Shown here: positions 42,068 to 54,264 of the stretch, in pieces | Numbering within the stretch: position 1 is the first letter of the stretch | How the letters are laid out: every line of letters starts with the position of its first letter | Assembly: GCA_009763385.1 (NCBI GenBank) | Contig: CM019824.1 | Location: forward strand, 143,165,705-143,229,704 | Direction of reading: 5' to 3' | Length of the DNA stretch: 64,000 bases | Origin: Coix lacryma-jobi var. lacryma-jobi | Taxonomy: Eukaryota; Streptophyta; Magnoliopsida; Poales; Poaceae | Translations under genes and position numbers: made by a program | The notes under the pieces: model-generated | Database searches by the model: none | Told to the model about the DNA's origin: nothing | The model's input: the letters and a program-made list of their open reading frames with translations, nothing else

Positions 42068-43566
42068 ATATCCCCCTTGATGAGTGCATTGTCAACTACC
42101 AACACAAATCATATGAAGGTAGAAGAAAGGAGGAAGAAGAAGTAAGCCAACTTAACCAATCGACCAAAAAGCGAAGCAAAGCCAGAAGAAGTCGAATGGA
42201 GTGAGCGAGACAAATTGGTTCCCAAAGACATGGGCAACGGCTCGACGCAACCAAGCAAAGCAAAGCTAGCCCTCAAGAAGAGGTAGAACAGGCTCAACAC
42301 CACTAGCGAGAAGGTCGGAGCAAGAAAGACAAAGACAAGCTAGTCCCTCCAAAAAGAGGCAAAGGCTCAACACAACTAGCAAAAACTGCTTCAAACCAAT
42401 TGAAAAACCACATATGGGCTGAAAGTCGCTCCACACCAATTGAACAGCTCATCAAAGCAAAAATCGAGCAAACTCCCCCCAAACATGAACTCCCCCATCA
42501 ATAGTGCATACAACTAAGGACATGATTTGTCAAAATTTCTCCCCCTTAGTTGAAAATGCACACAACAAGGCACAATGCATATGAGAGACAAATGCAGGTT
42601 AGCAGCTTCAGGTATATAGTCCATAGAGTGAATAGATGCTCTAATGAGTGTTGATCCAACTACTCAACAACAAGCACAAATGCCAGCAAAGGCTCAAACT
42701 GATCACATAATATGAAATATGAACATATGAGCAAAGCGAGCAGTTTTAAGCCATTTAGAAAGGAATTCACCACCAAAATAGCACCACACATGTATAGACA
42801 GGAAGTTACACAAGTGCTAATCATATATACAAGGTGAACTACCCCTAACAAAGTTCAATCATCATGCTATAGAAAGAAACGTAGACTTGTGCTTTCAAAA
42901 TTTTATCGGAGTTGCAGCGGTGATTACACAAGTTTGAAATTTCAGCATGTGATTGTGAGAGGTTGAAAACTTGACATTGCCTAACTTTTCAACCGAGCTA
43001 AGCCTATGCATAAGCAATCAGAAGCTTGAAGCAAAAGGTTTCGGTCTTGCACTACACGACTAAAGTTTAACTCAAAGTGCAATGAGAAACAGTCTCGATA
43101 CCGTGATGTGCTGTCAAGTAATCCCATCTCGATCTTTCCAAATCACTTCAACTTGGTTCAATTTTAAAGCAGTATATAAACATACCAAGCAAGTGAACGA
43201 CTCAGAACTAGAGACATAGCAACCTAGCATATATGAAAAGCACAAAAGACTTCAACATATTCTACACTTGCTAGTTGCCAATCTCAATGGTGAACATGTA
43301 CCAAATTTTATGTTGAATTAAACATCTTCACATATCTGAAAAGTAGCTCAGCTCACAATATGTATTAGTGATAAAAAAGAGGCTAAGCTACAAGCATCAT
43401 CATGTATCATTGGAGCAGACACTAATCAGAGCATAGAATTATTCTACAGATTATAGACATGAAGCTTGAAAAGATAAAGATGCAAAATGATGAAAAACAG
43501 AAACTAAACAAAAAGCAAGGCAAAAGAAGTCAGACTATGATACAAGAACCAAAATGTTTCCCCCAA
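42068..43566. other. Copia A 3' untranslated region
   Basis: Non-coding, minus strand relative to A. It has several C-rich runs (purine tracts on the minus strand, for example near 42474 and 42540) besides the one adjoining the LTR, the same pattern as in copy B. Confidence 0.7.
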
Positions 43567-44874
43567 CTAAAAGGGGAAACACACACCAAGCTCACCTCTC
43601 AACCTAGCATAGGTTGATTGGTCCAAAGGCTTAGTGAAAATATCTGCCAACTGAAGATGAGTATCGACATGGTGAAGGTCGATATCACACTTCTCATAGT
43701 GGTCTCGCAAGAAATGAAAGTGCACATCAATGTGTTTGGTCTTAGAATGAAGCACGGGGTTCTTAGCAACGCTAATCGCACTCGTGCTGTCACAAAGCAA
43801 TGGAACTCGAGAAAAACTCAGACCCAAATCACGCAAAGTGGCCATCATCCATAACAACTGAGAACTGCAGCTAGCCGCAGCAACATATTCAGCCTATGTG
43901 GTAGACTGAGCGACACTAGACCACTGCTTGCGAGAAGACCAAGACACAAGAGAAGAACTAATAAACTGACAAGTCCCAGAAGTGGACTTGCGATCAAGTC
44001 GGCAACCAGCAAAATCAGCATCCGAGTAACCGCAAAGGGAGAGGGTGGAAGAAGCAGAATACCAAATCCCAAACTCAGGTGTGAAGCATAAGTACCTCAT
44101 AATGCGTTTGACTGCCTGACGGTGAGAGGTGCGCAACGACGACTAAAATCGTGCACAAAGACACACCGTGAACTGGATGTCCGGGCGTGTCGCCGTCAGG
44201 TACAGCAGCGACCCGATCATACTCCGGTACTCCTTCTGGTCCACAGCTTCTCCATCCTTGTCCGCATCCAGGGCCATCGTGGTCGACATGGGTGTTGGAA
44301 GAGGCTTGGCCTCACCCATATCAAACTTCTTCATTATGTCCTTGGTGTACTTGCCCTGGTGCACGAACGTCCCCTCTCGGGATTGCTTGATTTGCAACCC
44401 GAGGAAAAACGTCAACTCGCCCATCATGCTCATCTCCAATTCCCTGCTCATAGTATCTGCAAACTTGGCAACCAAAGCATGAGAAGAACCACCAAAAATG
44501 ATATCATCCACGTAAATCTGAACCAACAAAGTGTCATTGCCTTGCTTGAGGAGAAAAAGCGTTTTATCCACACATCCCATTTTGAAACCCTTAGCGAGCA
44601 AAAAGGTTTTCAACCTATCATACCAGGCTCTAGGGGCTTGTTTCAAACCATACAAAGCTTTGTGAAGTTTAAAAACATGGTTTGGAAACTTGGGATTTTC
44701 GAAACCGGGAGGTTGTCTTACATACACCTCTTCTTCTATGTAGCCGTTTAGGAAGGCACTCTTGACATCCATTTGAAAAAGTTTGAAACCTTTGGATGCA
44801 GCAAAAGCCAAGAGAATCCTAATTGCCTCCAAATGAGCTACAGGAGCAAAAGTCTCCTCATAATTTATCCCCTC
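43567..44874 (-). pseudogene. Copia A Pol C-terminus: RT and RNase H
   Basis: RT with FKLFQMDVKSAFLNGYIEEE, LHKALYGLKQAPRAWYDRL and IYVDDIIFGGSSH (near 44510), then GSLLYLTATRPDIQF, the RNase H with YSDADFAGC, and the C-terminus SKTKHIDVHFHFLRDH, ADIFTKPLDQ, ending VCFPF. TAG stops at about 44143 and 43895 break it. It begins abruptly at EGINYEETFAPV, where copy B is inserted. RT copies the element RNA; this copy cannot make a full protein. Confidence 0.85.
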
Positions 44875-45262
44875 TGCGGATACATGGGTGTATGCCGATT
44901 TTCTGAGTGATGAGTGATTGTCAACTGGGATAATGCGCATGTTCTTTGGCTTGTGTTGTGCAGGTGTCGAGCACGGATACAGTGATCAAAGGCAAGGTGA
45001 AGGTCAAGTAGAGACGTGCCATGCCGATGGACCGAGAGTGGCGAAGGGAGGACGTGAGGCTTGGACTGAGGGACCGGTGGCCCGAGGATCAGCTGTGGTG
45101 GCTGACAGCCTGGGATAGCGACGAGCGAAGACTTGCGGGCATGGTGTTGCTTGGGTCGAGGACCTAGGGACACGTGTCGGTGGACGGGGTGCACGGGCGG
45201 TGCATCCCATCTACGGCTCGGTTTGGTGGTTGAGCCACAGAAAAATCACCGAGTGGACGATT

Positions 45263-45486
45263 CCAGGTTTGCGCCTCAAAACCTGGGCGCTGACGGTTTC
45301 CGAGTTTGGCCACAAAACTCGGGCTGAGGACGGTTTCCAGGTTTGGGCCTCAAAACCTGGGTGCTGCGGGTTTCTGAGTTTGGGCCACAAAACTCAGGCG
45401 ATGGTCGGCTGGTTTCCCGGTTTGGGCCTCAAAACCGGGGGTTGGTCGTGAAGGCTGGTTTCCCGGTTTGGGCCTCAAAACCGGGG
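45263..45486 (+). repeat. Hairpin array in LTR B (six stem-loops)
   Basis: Stem-loops at 45263-45286, 45300-45322, 45337-45360, 45374-45397, 45415-45440 and 45462-45486. Stems alternate CCAGGTTT/AAACCTGG, CCGAGTTT/AAACTCGG, CTGAGTTT/AAACTCAG and CCCGGTTT/AAACCGGG, each arm matching its own partner although units differ from each other. The 3' LTR repeats this at 53914-54141. Confidence 0.9.
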
Positions 45487-46279
45487 GCGAAGTCCAGGAA
45501 AAGGACGAGTGGAGCGGTGGCGGCACGTGGCGGTAATCGGTGAGGTTGCGTCGAGGCAACGCTACCAGTTGTGCGGGCGTGGCCGTCGGATTACCAGTAT
45601 CTTCGAGTTGGTCCAGAATAACCCTAGGGTTTAGCTGGTTCGCTCTGTAATTAGTTAGGGGTATAGTGGGAACTAGAATTAGGATAAGTAGAGGGAGACA
45701 CCCACCTCCCATCCTATCTCAGTCATTTGCTCTTTGCCTTCTAGGTTTTCCTGCTCTCCCAATCCCCTGCTGTAGCAACTGAGATCCGCAGAGAACCATA
45801 CCTCTGTGTACTGGAGATTTTGAGGAAGTGAGACTATAATCTCACTGTTGTAGCGTGTGGTAGCCACACGGTTGCAGATCGATGACTTGATTCGCGTTTT
45901 TGTTCGTGTTCTTCGCGTTCTTCATTTCTCCGTGATTTTCCCGTCACTCGATCTCTCTCTCTACTGCGTCTTTGCGAAATCCGTTTGAATCAACTTGTTC
46001 CTTATAGCGAGGAGATCATTTCCACCGAAGGAATTAATCTAACTCCTCACGAACAAGTAGATCGGGTTGATTTCTTTTTTGTGGCGCTTTTTCATTCATA
46101 CTCCTCCCTTTTCGATTTCCTGGTGATTGAGTTGATTTGAGTGGATGATTTCTTGGGGATAGTCTCCTAACTACCTCGTGATCATCCTCTCCAAGTTTGG
46201 GAACGTGGGATTGAGTTTTGATTCAGATTTGAGAGGTTGTGTGTGAAGGGCGACTGAAATCGCCCTCACTGGGCGGTCG

Positions 46280-46537
46280 CGGACAGTCCGCGGTTTGACC
46301 GGCGGACAGTCCGCGCGTCGGGCTCCGACTGAGCAGTGGTCGCGCGGCTTGGCTGTGTTTGCCTCGGGTGACCGTCGGACAGTCCGCCGTTGACAGGCGT
46401 GGATAGTCCGGGCCTGAGCAGAGGACTTTCAGCAACTGTGCGGTTTCGGGGATCTTGCCGGCGGACAGTCCGCCATCCCCCCGCGGACAGTCCGCGGTTG
46501 AGCCGGACAGTCCGGGACCGTACTGGCGGACAGTCCG
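46280..46537 (+). repeat. Palindrome array CGGACAGTCCG in LTR B
   Basis: Eight copies: 46280-46290, 46303-46313, 46376-46386, about 46399-46409 (variant GGATAGTCCG), 46462-46472, 46484-46494, 46504-46514 and 46527-46537. Flanking bases are often CGG/CCG, extending some palindromes to 16 bp. Confidence 0.9.
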
Positions 46538-46958
46538 GGAACTCGCTGTGTGTTCAGCTTTAGTGTTTTTGCTCTCCCGGCTTCTTCGCTTGGTTTCCGG
46601 ACTCCTCGATTGGCCCTATTGTTCACCTAGGAACCTCTCTAGATATCTTTGCTACTTGTTAGCATCGGTATTCAGGGATTTCTCGACGTAGGCTTCAATC
46701 TACGTTCGGGACTAGGTTTTAGGGGTTGAACTTGTTCTGGTGCTTTTGCCGTTTGGCTTGCTATCGCTTTGTGGTGCTTCGCTATGATCCTAGGGATCAT
46801 CCACCCTCTTCCAAGGGTCATGAGCATCACGGTATCGATCGAAGCTTTTGGGGGTTGATTTGTGGGACAAAGGCCAAAGTTTCGAGAGAAATTTTTGAGC
46901 TCCCATTCACACCCCCCCCCCTCTGGTCGCCTTGCTATTGCATTCTCGGTCCTTCAAT

Positions 46959-46970
46959 TGGTATCGGAGC
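46959..46970 (+). other. Copia B primer-binding site (initiator Met tRNA type)
   Basis: TGGTATCGGAGC, 2 bp after the LTR, one base away from the classical TGGTATCAGAGC. The same variant is found in copy D. Confidence 0.85.
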
Positions 46971-47019
46971 GGGTTAAGGATCTTCCACCTTAGCCGGTTC
47001 CAGATCCACCGAAGGTGAC

Positions 47020-48789
47020 ATGGATCGCGGCGTGGGCAAACCGGCGTTTTCTATGGGACGAACTATGCGTATTGGAAGATACGCATGTCGGCCTATCTGC
47101 AGAGTATGGGTGCTTCCATCTGGGATATTTGCAACTCTGCTGATTATGTGGTCTTGGCTGCTCGTGTCACTCAGCGTCAGATCGATGAGCACGATGCCAA
47201 TAGCCGAGCCCGTAATGCTCTTTTCTCATGCTTGAGCATGATGGAGTTTGATCGCGTTTCTCACCTCGCTACGGCTCGGGAGATTTGGGCATCCCTCATG
47301 CATTTCCATGAGGGAACCTCTCAAGTCAAAACCCGTCTCTGCGAGTCGCACAAGCGAGAGTATGAGAACTTTCGACATATGCATGGCGAGAGCATGGAGA
47401 GTTTATTCGCTCGCTTTCAGGTGATTGTCAACATGATGAGGGCTAACATAGAGCTATTGCCTTTTGATGATCATGAGAGAGCTTTGAAGCTTTTGCATAC
47501 TCTTGATCGGTCGGTGTGGGACTCAAAGGTCCAGGCGATCATCGAATCGCCTAACTATGAGACCCTCACGTGCGACGAGCTATTCAGTAAACTCAAGTCC
47601 AGTGAGATCGATGCCATGGCGAGGGCTTCTTATGAAAATCCTTCTGGCCCGTCAATGGCTTTGCTTTCTGGCTCTTCTGCTAACCCCTCTGGAGGCTTTG
47701 CCTTGTCTTCACTTCTTTCTGTCACAGAGGAGCAACTGGAGTTCATGGGGGATGACGAGTTGGCCTTGCTCGCCAACCGGTTCTCGCGGTTCCACAACAA
47801 CCGCATGAACCATCGCCGCGGAGGAGGACGCTCGGGATGCTTTGAGTGCGGCGATCCCAACCACTTCATCACAAATTGCCCGAAGAAGAACAAGCAGACC
47901 TTCGGCAAGGCGGACCTTCGCAAGGCAGCTTGGGATGATGATCTCCCAGTTCAAGCGTGCTGCTGGAGGTCCAGGTGTAGGTTTTGCTCAGGGTGTTGAT
48001 GTGTCATCTTTTGGCAAGATTGGAGAGTCGAGTGGTCTAAACCCATGTGAGAAGCCCAACTCCACCACTACTCCCAAGCTTACCAAGATTCCACCCAAAG
48101 AGCCTCTCAAGCCTAACACCAAGGATGGGGTATTTGTTGAACCTCCGAGAGCTCCACCCAAGAAACAATCATGGGCTCCAAAACCAAACCACCTCAAGAA
48201 CAAGCTGGACACAATGCCACCCATCCAGGAGGAGCTTTTGCCACAGAAGGGCAAAGTGATTCACACCCACTACCGTGAGTACCAACAACCCCCTATGAGA
48301 ACGGTGAGGTACCATTGTGAGCACTGTGGGAGAGATGGACACTTGAGTGAGTTTTGCTTTCGGCGCAAGAGAGATGCGCGTCGTGCAAAGGAGATGAACA
48401 ACCCGGACATGTACCATCCTTTCCATGATGTACATGTGCTGAACGTTGAGAGGCGTGCTGCTAGGCCTAGAGGTCCAAAACCTCAAGTTCCTAGGCCTAG
48501 GCCGCGAGGAGGTCGTGCCCGGCGGGAGCCTGCAGTTGTGGGCTATGGACCCCATGGCGGTGGCTTTGTAGTTGAGCGTTTTCCCCCACCGCGTTTTGAG
48601 TATCGTGATGGACGCTCCTCCCTTAGCGGACCACGTTTTCCTCTACGTGGTGATCGCTCTACCCGTAGGCGTGCTAGGAATGGTTTTTTTGCTAACCGTT
48701 CTTTTGAGCAGCCGGCCCAACACTGGTATTCTCCCTACTTCACTAACCCCAGTGTTCGACCGTATGCTCACCCTATGTCTTTTTATTGA
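47020..48789 (+). pseudogene. Copia B Gag, frameshifted and internally deleted
   Basis: ATG at 47020. Within the first 20 codons a base is missing compared with copy D, shifting the frame. It then reads the UBN2-type gag (MSAYLQSMGASIWDICNSAD … TLDRSVWDSKVQAIIESPNY, EEQLEFMGDDELALLANRFS) and a CCHC knuckle (CFECGDPNHFITNC). At about 47912 it jumps from FGKAD to the segment before PPKEPLKP, losing about 870 bp that in copy D encode the acidic and coiled-coil part. A second knuckle (CEHCGRDGHLSEFC) and an Arg-rich tail end at SFY-TGA (48787-48789). Confidence 0.85.
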
Positions 48790-48794
48790 TGTAG

Positions 48795-51700
48795 GTAAAA
48801 CGATTGGAGAACGTTTGGTTGGTGGATTCCGGGTGTTCGAGGCACATGACCGGAAACGCCAAGTGGTTCTCCAGTCTTAGTTCGGTCGCCGAAAAGGAGT
48901 TCATCACCTTCAGCGACAATAGCAAAGGTAATGTGTTGTCTCGTGGGTCGGTGCGAGTTAATGAGCACTTTGTGTTGCGCGATGTTGCTCTTGTTTCTAA
49001 CTTGCATTTTAACCTTCTTTCTGTTTCACAACTTTTTGATGATGACTATGAGATTCGTTTTAAACCGAATCTCAGTCGCATTTTGGATCCTCAGGGCAAT
49101 CTTGTATGTTTGATTTCGCCCATTGGAAAAGTCTTTCGTGCGAATTTCTCGGAGTCGTTTGGAATTTCTCGTTGTCTTTTGGCTGGACCTTCCTCCTCTG
49201 ATCTTTGGAAGTGGCATAGGAGACTAGGTCATCTGAGCTTCGACTTGCTTGCAAGACTTAGCTCACTTGGCTTAATCCGAGGACTACCCAAGTTGTCCAT
49301 GGAGAAGGATCTTGTTTGCCATTCTTGTAGACATGGGAAGATGGTAGCCGCTCCCCGCCATCCAGTGACTCAGGTCTTGACTAAGCGCCCTGGAGAGCTT
49401 TTGCACATGGACCTTGTTGGTCCGGCTCGGGTGAGCTCGGTTGGGGGGATGTGGTATGTGCTTGTTGTTGTTGACGATTTTTCGAGATATTCGTGGGTCT
49501 TCTTTTTAGCTGAGAAGACCGAGACTTTCTCCTTTGCTCGCAATCTGATTTTGCGTCTTCAGAATGAGTTCCCTATGAACTCAATGCGAGCAATTCGGAG
49601 TGATAATGGTTCCGAATTCAAGAATTCAGATTTTGAGAAGTTTTGTGACTCTTTGGATTTGGAGCATCAGTTTTCTTCTCCCTACACACCGCCACAGAAT
49701 GGTGTTGTAGAGAGGAAGAATCGGACCCTTGTAGAGATGGCCAGGACGATGCTCGATGAGCATAGGACTCCTAGGCGATATTGGGCCGAAGCTATGAGCA
49801 CTGCATGCTATATCTCCAATCGCATTTTTCTTCGAGCTCTCTTGAAAAAGACTTCTTATGAGTTGCATTTTGGAAAACTGCCCAAGGTGAGTTATTTTAG
49901 AGTTTTTGGTTGCCACTGTTTATACTCAAGAAAGGCAACCTGGACAAATTTGAGTCTCGTTCTTCAGATGGCGTATTTTTGGGTTATGGCACTCACACTC
50001 GTGCATATCGTGTACTTAACCTTGATACTAACCGAGTCATGGAGACATCAGATGTCACCTTCGACGAGACCATGGTTTGTCCTTCTTCTTGTTTTGAGCG
50101 TGCAGGTGATCATGAGGTTGGAGAACCTCTTTTTGATGATGAGGACGAGGGTGCTGAAGGGATGGATGATCCAGCACCACCTCCACCTGCTGAGCCGCAA
50201 AGAGCGACCTCGACTACCACTCACGGCCCCGACCCTTCTTCCTCTACTACATGGGGGTCGTGGGATCCGCCACCTCGAGCGGTACCTTTTGTACCCGAGG
50301 AGGCACCAGCTGCTGTTGAGGGGGAGGTTTCTTCAGCTCGGGAGGTGCCACGACACATCCAGCGCCAACACCCGCCTCAACAGATGATCGACAGCATCGG
50401 CGAACGAGTCACTCGGTCAAGGTCACAACAAATCTCTCACTTTGCTCATTCTGCATTTGTTGCTGATTTTGAACCCCGAGATGTTGGACACGCTTTATCT
50501 GATACGGATTGGGTCAATGCCATGCATGAGGAGTTGGAAAATTTTGAAAGAAATCGGGTTTGGGTTCTTGTTCCTCTTCCTCCTGATTATCATCCTATTG
50601 GGACAAAATGGGTTTTCAAAAACAAACAAGGAGAGGATGGCTATGTTGTGAGAAACAAGGCCAGGCTTGTAGCCCAGGGGTATAGTCAGAAGGAGGGGAT
50701 AGACTATGAGGAGACGTTTGCTCCTGTAGCTCGTTTGGAGGCAATTAGGATACTCCTGGCATTTGCTGCATCCAAAGGTTTTAAACTTTTTCAAATGGAT
50801 GTCAAGAGTGCCTTTCTAAACGGCTACATAGAAGAAGAGGTGTATGTGAAACAATCCCCTGGTTTCAAAAATCCTAAGTTTCCAAACCATGTCTTTAAAC
50901 TTCATAAAGCTTTGTATGGTTTGAAACAAGCCCCTAGAGCCTGGTATGATAGGTTGAAAACCTTGTTGCTTGCTAAGGGTTTTAAAATGGGATGTTTGGA
51001 TAAAACGCTTTTTCTCCTCAAGCAAGGCAATGACACTCTCTTGGTCCAGATTTACGTGGATGATATCATTTTCGGTGGTTCTTCTCACGCTTTGGTTGCT
51101 AAGTTTGCAGACACTATGAGCAGGGAGTTTGAGATGAGCATCATGGGCGAGTTGATGTTTTTCCTCGGGTTGCAAATCAAGCAATCCCGAGAGGGGACGT
51201 TCGTGCACCAGGGTAAGTATACCAAGGATATTCTGAAGAAATTCAATATGGGTGAGGCCAAGCCTCTTCCAACACCCATGTCGACCACGACGGCCGTGGA
51301 TGCGGACACGGATGGAGAAGCTGTGGACCAGAAGGAGTACCGGAGTATGATCGGGTCGCTGCTGTACCTGACGGCGACACGCCCGGACATCCAGTTCGCG
51401 GTGTGTCTTTGCGCGCGATTTCAGTCGTCGCCGCGCACCTCGCACTGTCAGGCGGTCAAGCGCATTATGAGGTACTTATCCTTCACTCCAGAATTTGGGA
51501 TTTGGTATTCTGCTTCCTCCACCCTTTCCCTTTGCGGTTATTCTGATGCCAATTTTGCTGGCTGCCGTATTGATCGCAAGTCCACTTCTGGGACTTGCCA
51601 GTTTATTGGTTCTTCTCTTGTTTCTTGGTCTTCTCGCAAGCAGTCTAGTGTCGCCTAGTCTACCATGGAGGTTGAGTATGTTGCTATGGCTAGCTGTTGT

Positions 51701-51997
51701 TCCCAGTTGCTCTAGATGATGGCCACTTTGCGTGATTTTGGTCCGAGCTTTTCTCGCGTTCCTTTGTTTTGTGACAGCACGAGTGCGATTAGCGTTGCTA
51801 AGAACCCCGTGCTGCACTCTAAGACCAAACACATTGATGTGCACTTCCATTTTCTGCGAGACCACTATGAGAAGGGTGATATCGACCTTCACCATGTCGA
51901 TACTCATCATCAGTTGGCTGATATTTTCACCAAGCCTTTGGACCAATCAACTTTTGCTAGGTTGAGAGGTGAGCTTGGTGTGTGTTTCCCCTTTTAG
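48795..51997 (+). pseudogene. Copia B Pol: protease, integrase, RT, RNase H (broken)
   Basis: It begins right after the gag stop in another frame. Protease VWLVDSGCSRHMTGN; pre-integrase WHRRLGHLSFDLLARL … CHSCRHGKM; integrase HMDLVGPA, SDNGSEFKN, PQNGVVERKNRTLVEMA (D-D-E); frameshift near 49915; RT with DVKSAFLNGYIEEEVYV and YVDDIIFGGSS; RNase H YSDANFAGC. TAG stops at about 51657 and 51715 break RNase H. It ends VCFPF at 51997. The order PR-IN-RT-RH is the copia order. Wording throughout is nearly the same as copies A and D. Confidence 0.9.
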
Positions 51998-53514
51998 TTG
52001 GGGGAAACATTTTGGTTCGTGTATCATAGACTGACTCTTTTCCTTCTTTTGGTTTCATCATGCATCCTTGCATGTCATCTTGCAAATTTACATTCAGAGC
52101 TTCTTTAATATAATCCTTAGAACCTGACTTTGCTCTATTTAGTGTATGCTCTGATGCTATTTAATGATGCTTGTAGCTTATGCTCTTTCTGATCACTGAT
52201 ACATGTTGTGAGCTGAGCTATTTTATGAATGGTGAATTTGCTTAATGAACATAAAACTTGAAAATGTTCACCATTGAGATATGCAACTAGCATGTGTAGA
52301 ATGTGTTGAAATCACATGTGCTATTCATATATGCTAGGTTGCTATGTCTCTAGTTCTGAGTCATTCACTTGCTTGGTCTGTTCATATTCTGTTTCAAATT
52401 TGAACCAAGTTAAGTGAATTGGAAAGATCGAGATGGGATTGCTTGTCAGCACATCACAGTATCGAGACTGTTTCTCATTACTTTTTGAGTTAAACTTGAG
52501 CTGTATAGTGTATGACCGAAACTGTTTCTTTAAGCTTCTGATTGCTTCTGCATAGGCTTCGCACCGTTGAAAAGTTAGGCAATGACAAGCTTTCAACCTC
52601 TCGCAATCACATGCTGAAATTTGAACTTGTGTAATTTTAACCGCTGCAACTCCGATAAAATCTGAATACACAAGTATGTGTTTCATTCTATAGCATGATG
52701 ATTGAACCTTGCTAGGGGTAGTTCACCTGGTATACATGTTTAGCACCTGTTTGACTTCCTGTCTATACATGTTTAGTGCTATTTTGATGGTGAATAACTT
52801 TTTGGCTAAAATCTGCTCACCTTGCTCACATGTTCATATTTCGTATTTGGTGATCAGTTTGAGCCTTTGCTAGCATGTTGTGCGTATTGTTGAGTCATCG
52901 GATCAGCATTTTGCCGAGCATCTTCCTATTCTATCGACTATATTCCTGAAGCTGCTAACATGCATTTTAACACATATGCATTTGGAGGGGAGTTTCTTGA
53001 TAGTGCATTTTCAACTAAGGGGGAGAAATTCTCTCAAATCATAAGATCAACTAAGGGGGAGATTTCCTAGTTGTGTGCACTATTGGAGGGGGAGTTTTGA
53101 GAGTTGGCTCGGCTTTTTGAGGTTTTTGAATCTCCTAATTGGTTCGGAGCTTTTTCTGCTAGTTGTGTTGAGCCTCTGTGCCTCGGTCTTGAGGGACTAG
53201 CATTTTTGGCTTTGTTATTCAATTGGTTTGAGCCTTTCTACTCTTCGGTCGTTATTTTTCAGTTGATATCGAGCTGTTTTTGCGCTAGCGGTATTGAGCC
53301 TGTTCTACCTCTTCTTGAGGGCTAGCTTTGCTTTGCTTGGTTGCGTCGAGCCGTTGCCCATGTCTTTGGGGACCAAGTTGTCTTGCTCTTACATTTGACC
53401 TTCTTTTGGCTTTGATATGCTTTTGGGTCATTTGGACGAGTTCTCTACTTCTCTTTCTTCCTCCCTTCCTCTGGTTCATTATGATTTGTGTTGATAGTTG
53501 ACAATGCACTCATC
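51998..53514 (+). other. Copia B 3' untranslated region
   Basis: No coding frame. It has three extra purine tracts (AACTAAGGGGGAGA near 53015, another near 53051, GGAGGGGGAG near 53085) before the true tract. Long 3' regions are usual in SIRE/Maximus elements, which may carry an env-like frame; none is visible here. Confidence 0.7.
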
Positions 53515-53525
53515 AAAGGGGAGAT
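53515..53525 (+). other. Copia B polypurine tract
   Basis: AAAGGGGAGAT directly before the 3' LTR start TGCGG. Confidence 0.8.
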
Positions 53526-54264
53526 TGCGGATACATGGGTGTATGCCGAGTCTCTGAGTGATGAGTGATTGTCAACTGGGATAATGCGCATGTTCTTTGG
53601 CTTGTGTTGTGCAGGTGTCGAGCACGGATACAGTGATCAAAGGCAAGGTGAAGGTCAAGTACAGACGTGTCGTGTCGATGGACCGAGAGTGGCGAAGGGC
53701 GGACGTGAGGCTTGGACTGAGGGACCGGTGGCCCAAGGATCAGCTGTGGTGGCTGACAGCCTGGGACAGCGACGAGCGAAGACTTGCGGGCACGGTGTTG
53801 CTTGGGTCGAGGACCTAGGGACACATGTCGGTGGACGGGGTGCACGGGCGGTGCATCCCATCTATGGCTCGGTTTGGTGGTTGAGCCACAGAAAAATCAC
53901 CGAGTGGACGATTTCCAGGTTTGGGCCTCAAAACCTAGGCGCTGACGGTTTCCGAGTTTGGCCACAAAACTCGGGCTGAGGATGGTTTCCAGGTTTGGGC
54001 CTCAAAACCTGGGTGATACGGGTTTCTGAGTTTGGGCCACAAAACTCAGGCGATGGTCGGCTGGTTTCCCGGTTTGGGCCTCAAAACCGGGGGTTGGTCG
54101 TGAAGGCTGGTTTCCCGGTTTGGGCCTCAAAACCGGGGGCGAAGTCCAGGAAAAGGACGAGCGGAGCGGTGGCAGCACGTGGCGGCAATCAGTGAGGTTG
54201 CGTCGAGGCAACGCTACCAGTTGTGCGGGCTGGCCGTCGGATTACCAGCATCTTCGAGTTGGTC
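53526..54264 (+). repeat. Copia B 3' LTR, truncated
   Basis: The first 739 bp of the LTR, including the hairpin array (53914-54141), stop at TTCGAGTTGGTC. The remaining 1.3 kb, including the palindrome array, is missing. The next base belongs to the minus-strand copy C. Confidence 0.9.

Larger units (their letters stand above)
44875..46956 (+). repeat. Copia B 5' LTR (2082 bp)
   Basis: TGCGGATACATGG…GGTCCTTCA. Hairpin array at 45263-45486, palindrome array at 46280-46537, C-run near 46912-46920. Followed by the initiator-Met-type primer site. Confidence 0.92.
44875..54264 (+). mobile_element. Ty1/copia copy B, plus strand, 3' LTR truncated
   Basis: 5' LTR 44875-46956, primer site, broken gag (47020-48789), broken pol (48795-51997), 1.5 kb 3' UTR, purine tract and a 3' LTR (53526-54264) cut short by about 1.3 kb. 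The left target is CCCTC (44870-44874); the right copy is lost with the deletion. About 20 differences over the 739 bp shared by its LTRs (hand count). Confidence 0.85.

Noticed and set aside
48787..48806. Programmed frameshift between copia gag and pol
   Set aside because: No slippery heptamer or clear downstream structure; the stop is directly followed by an acceptor-like site, so splicing is reported instead, as a hypothesis.
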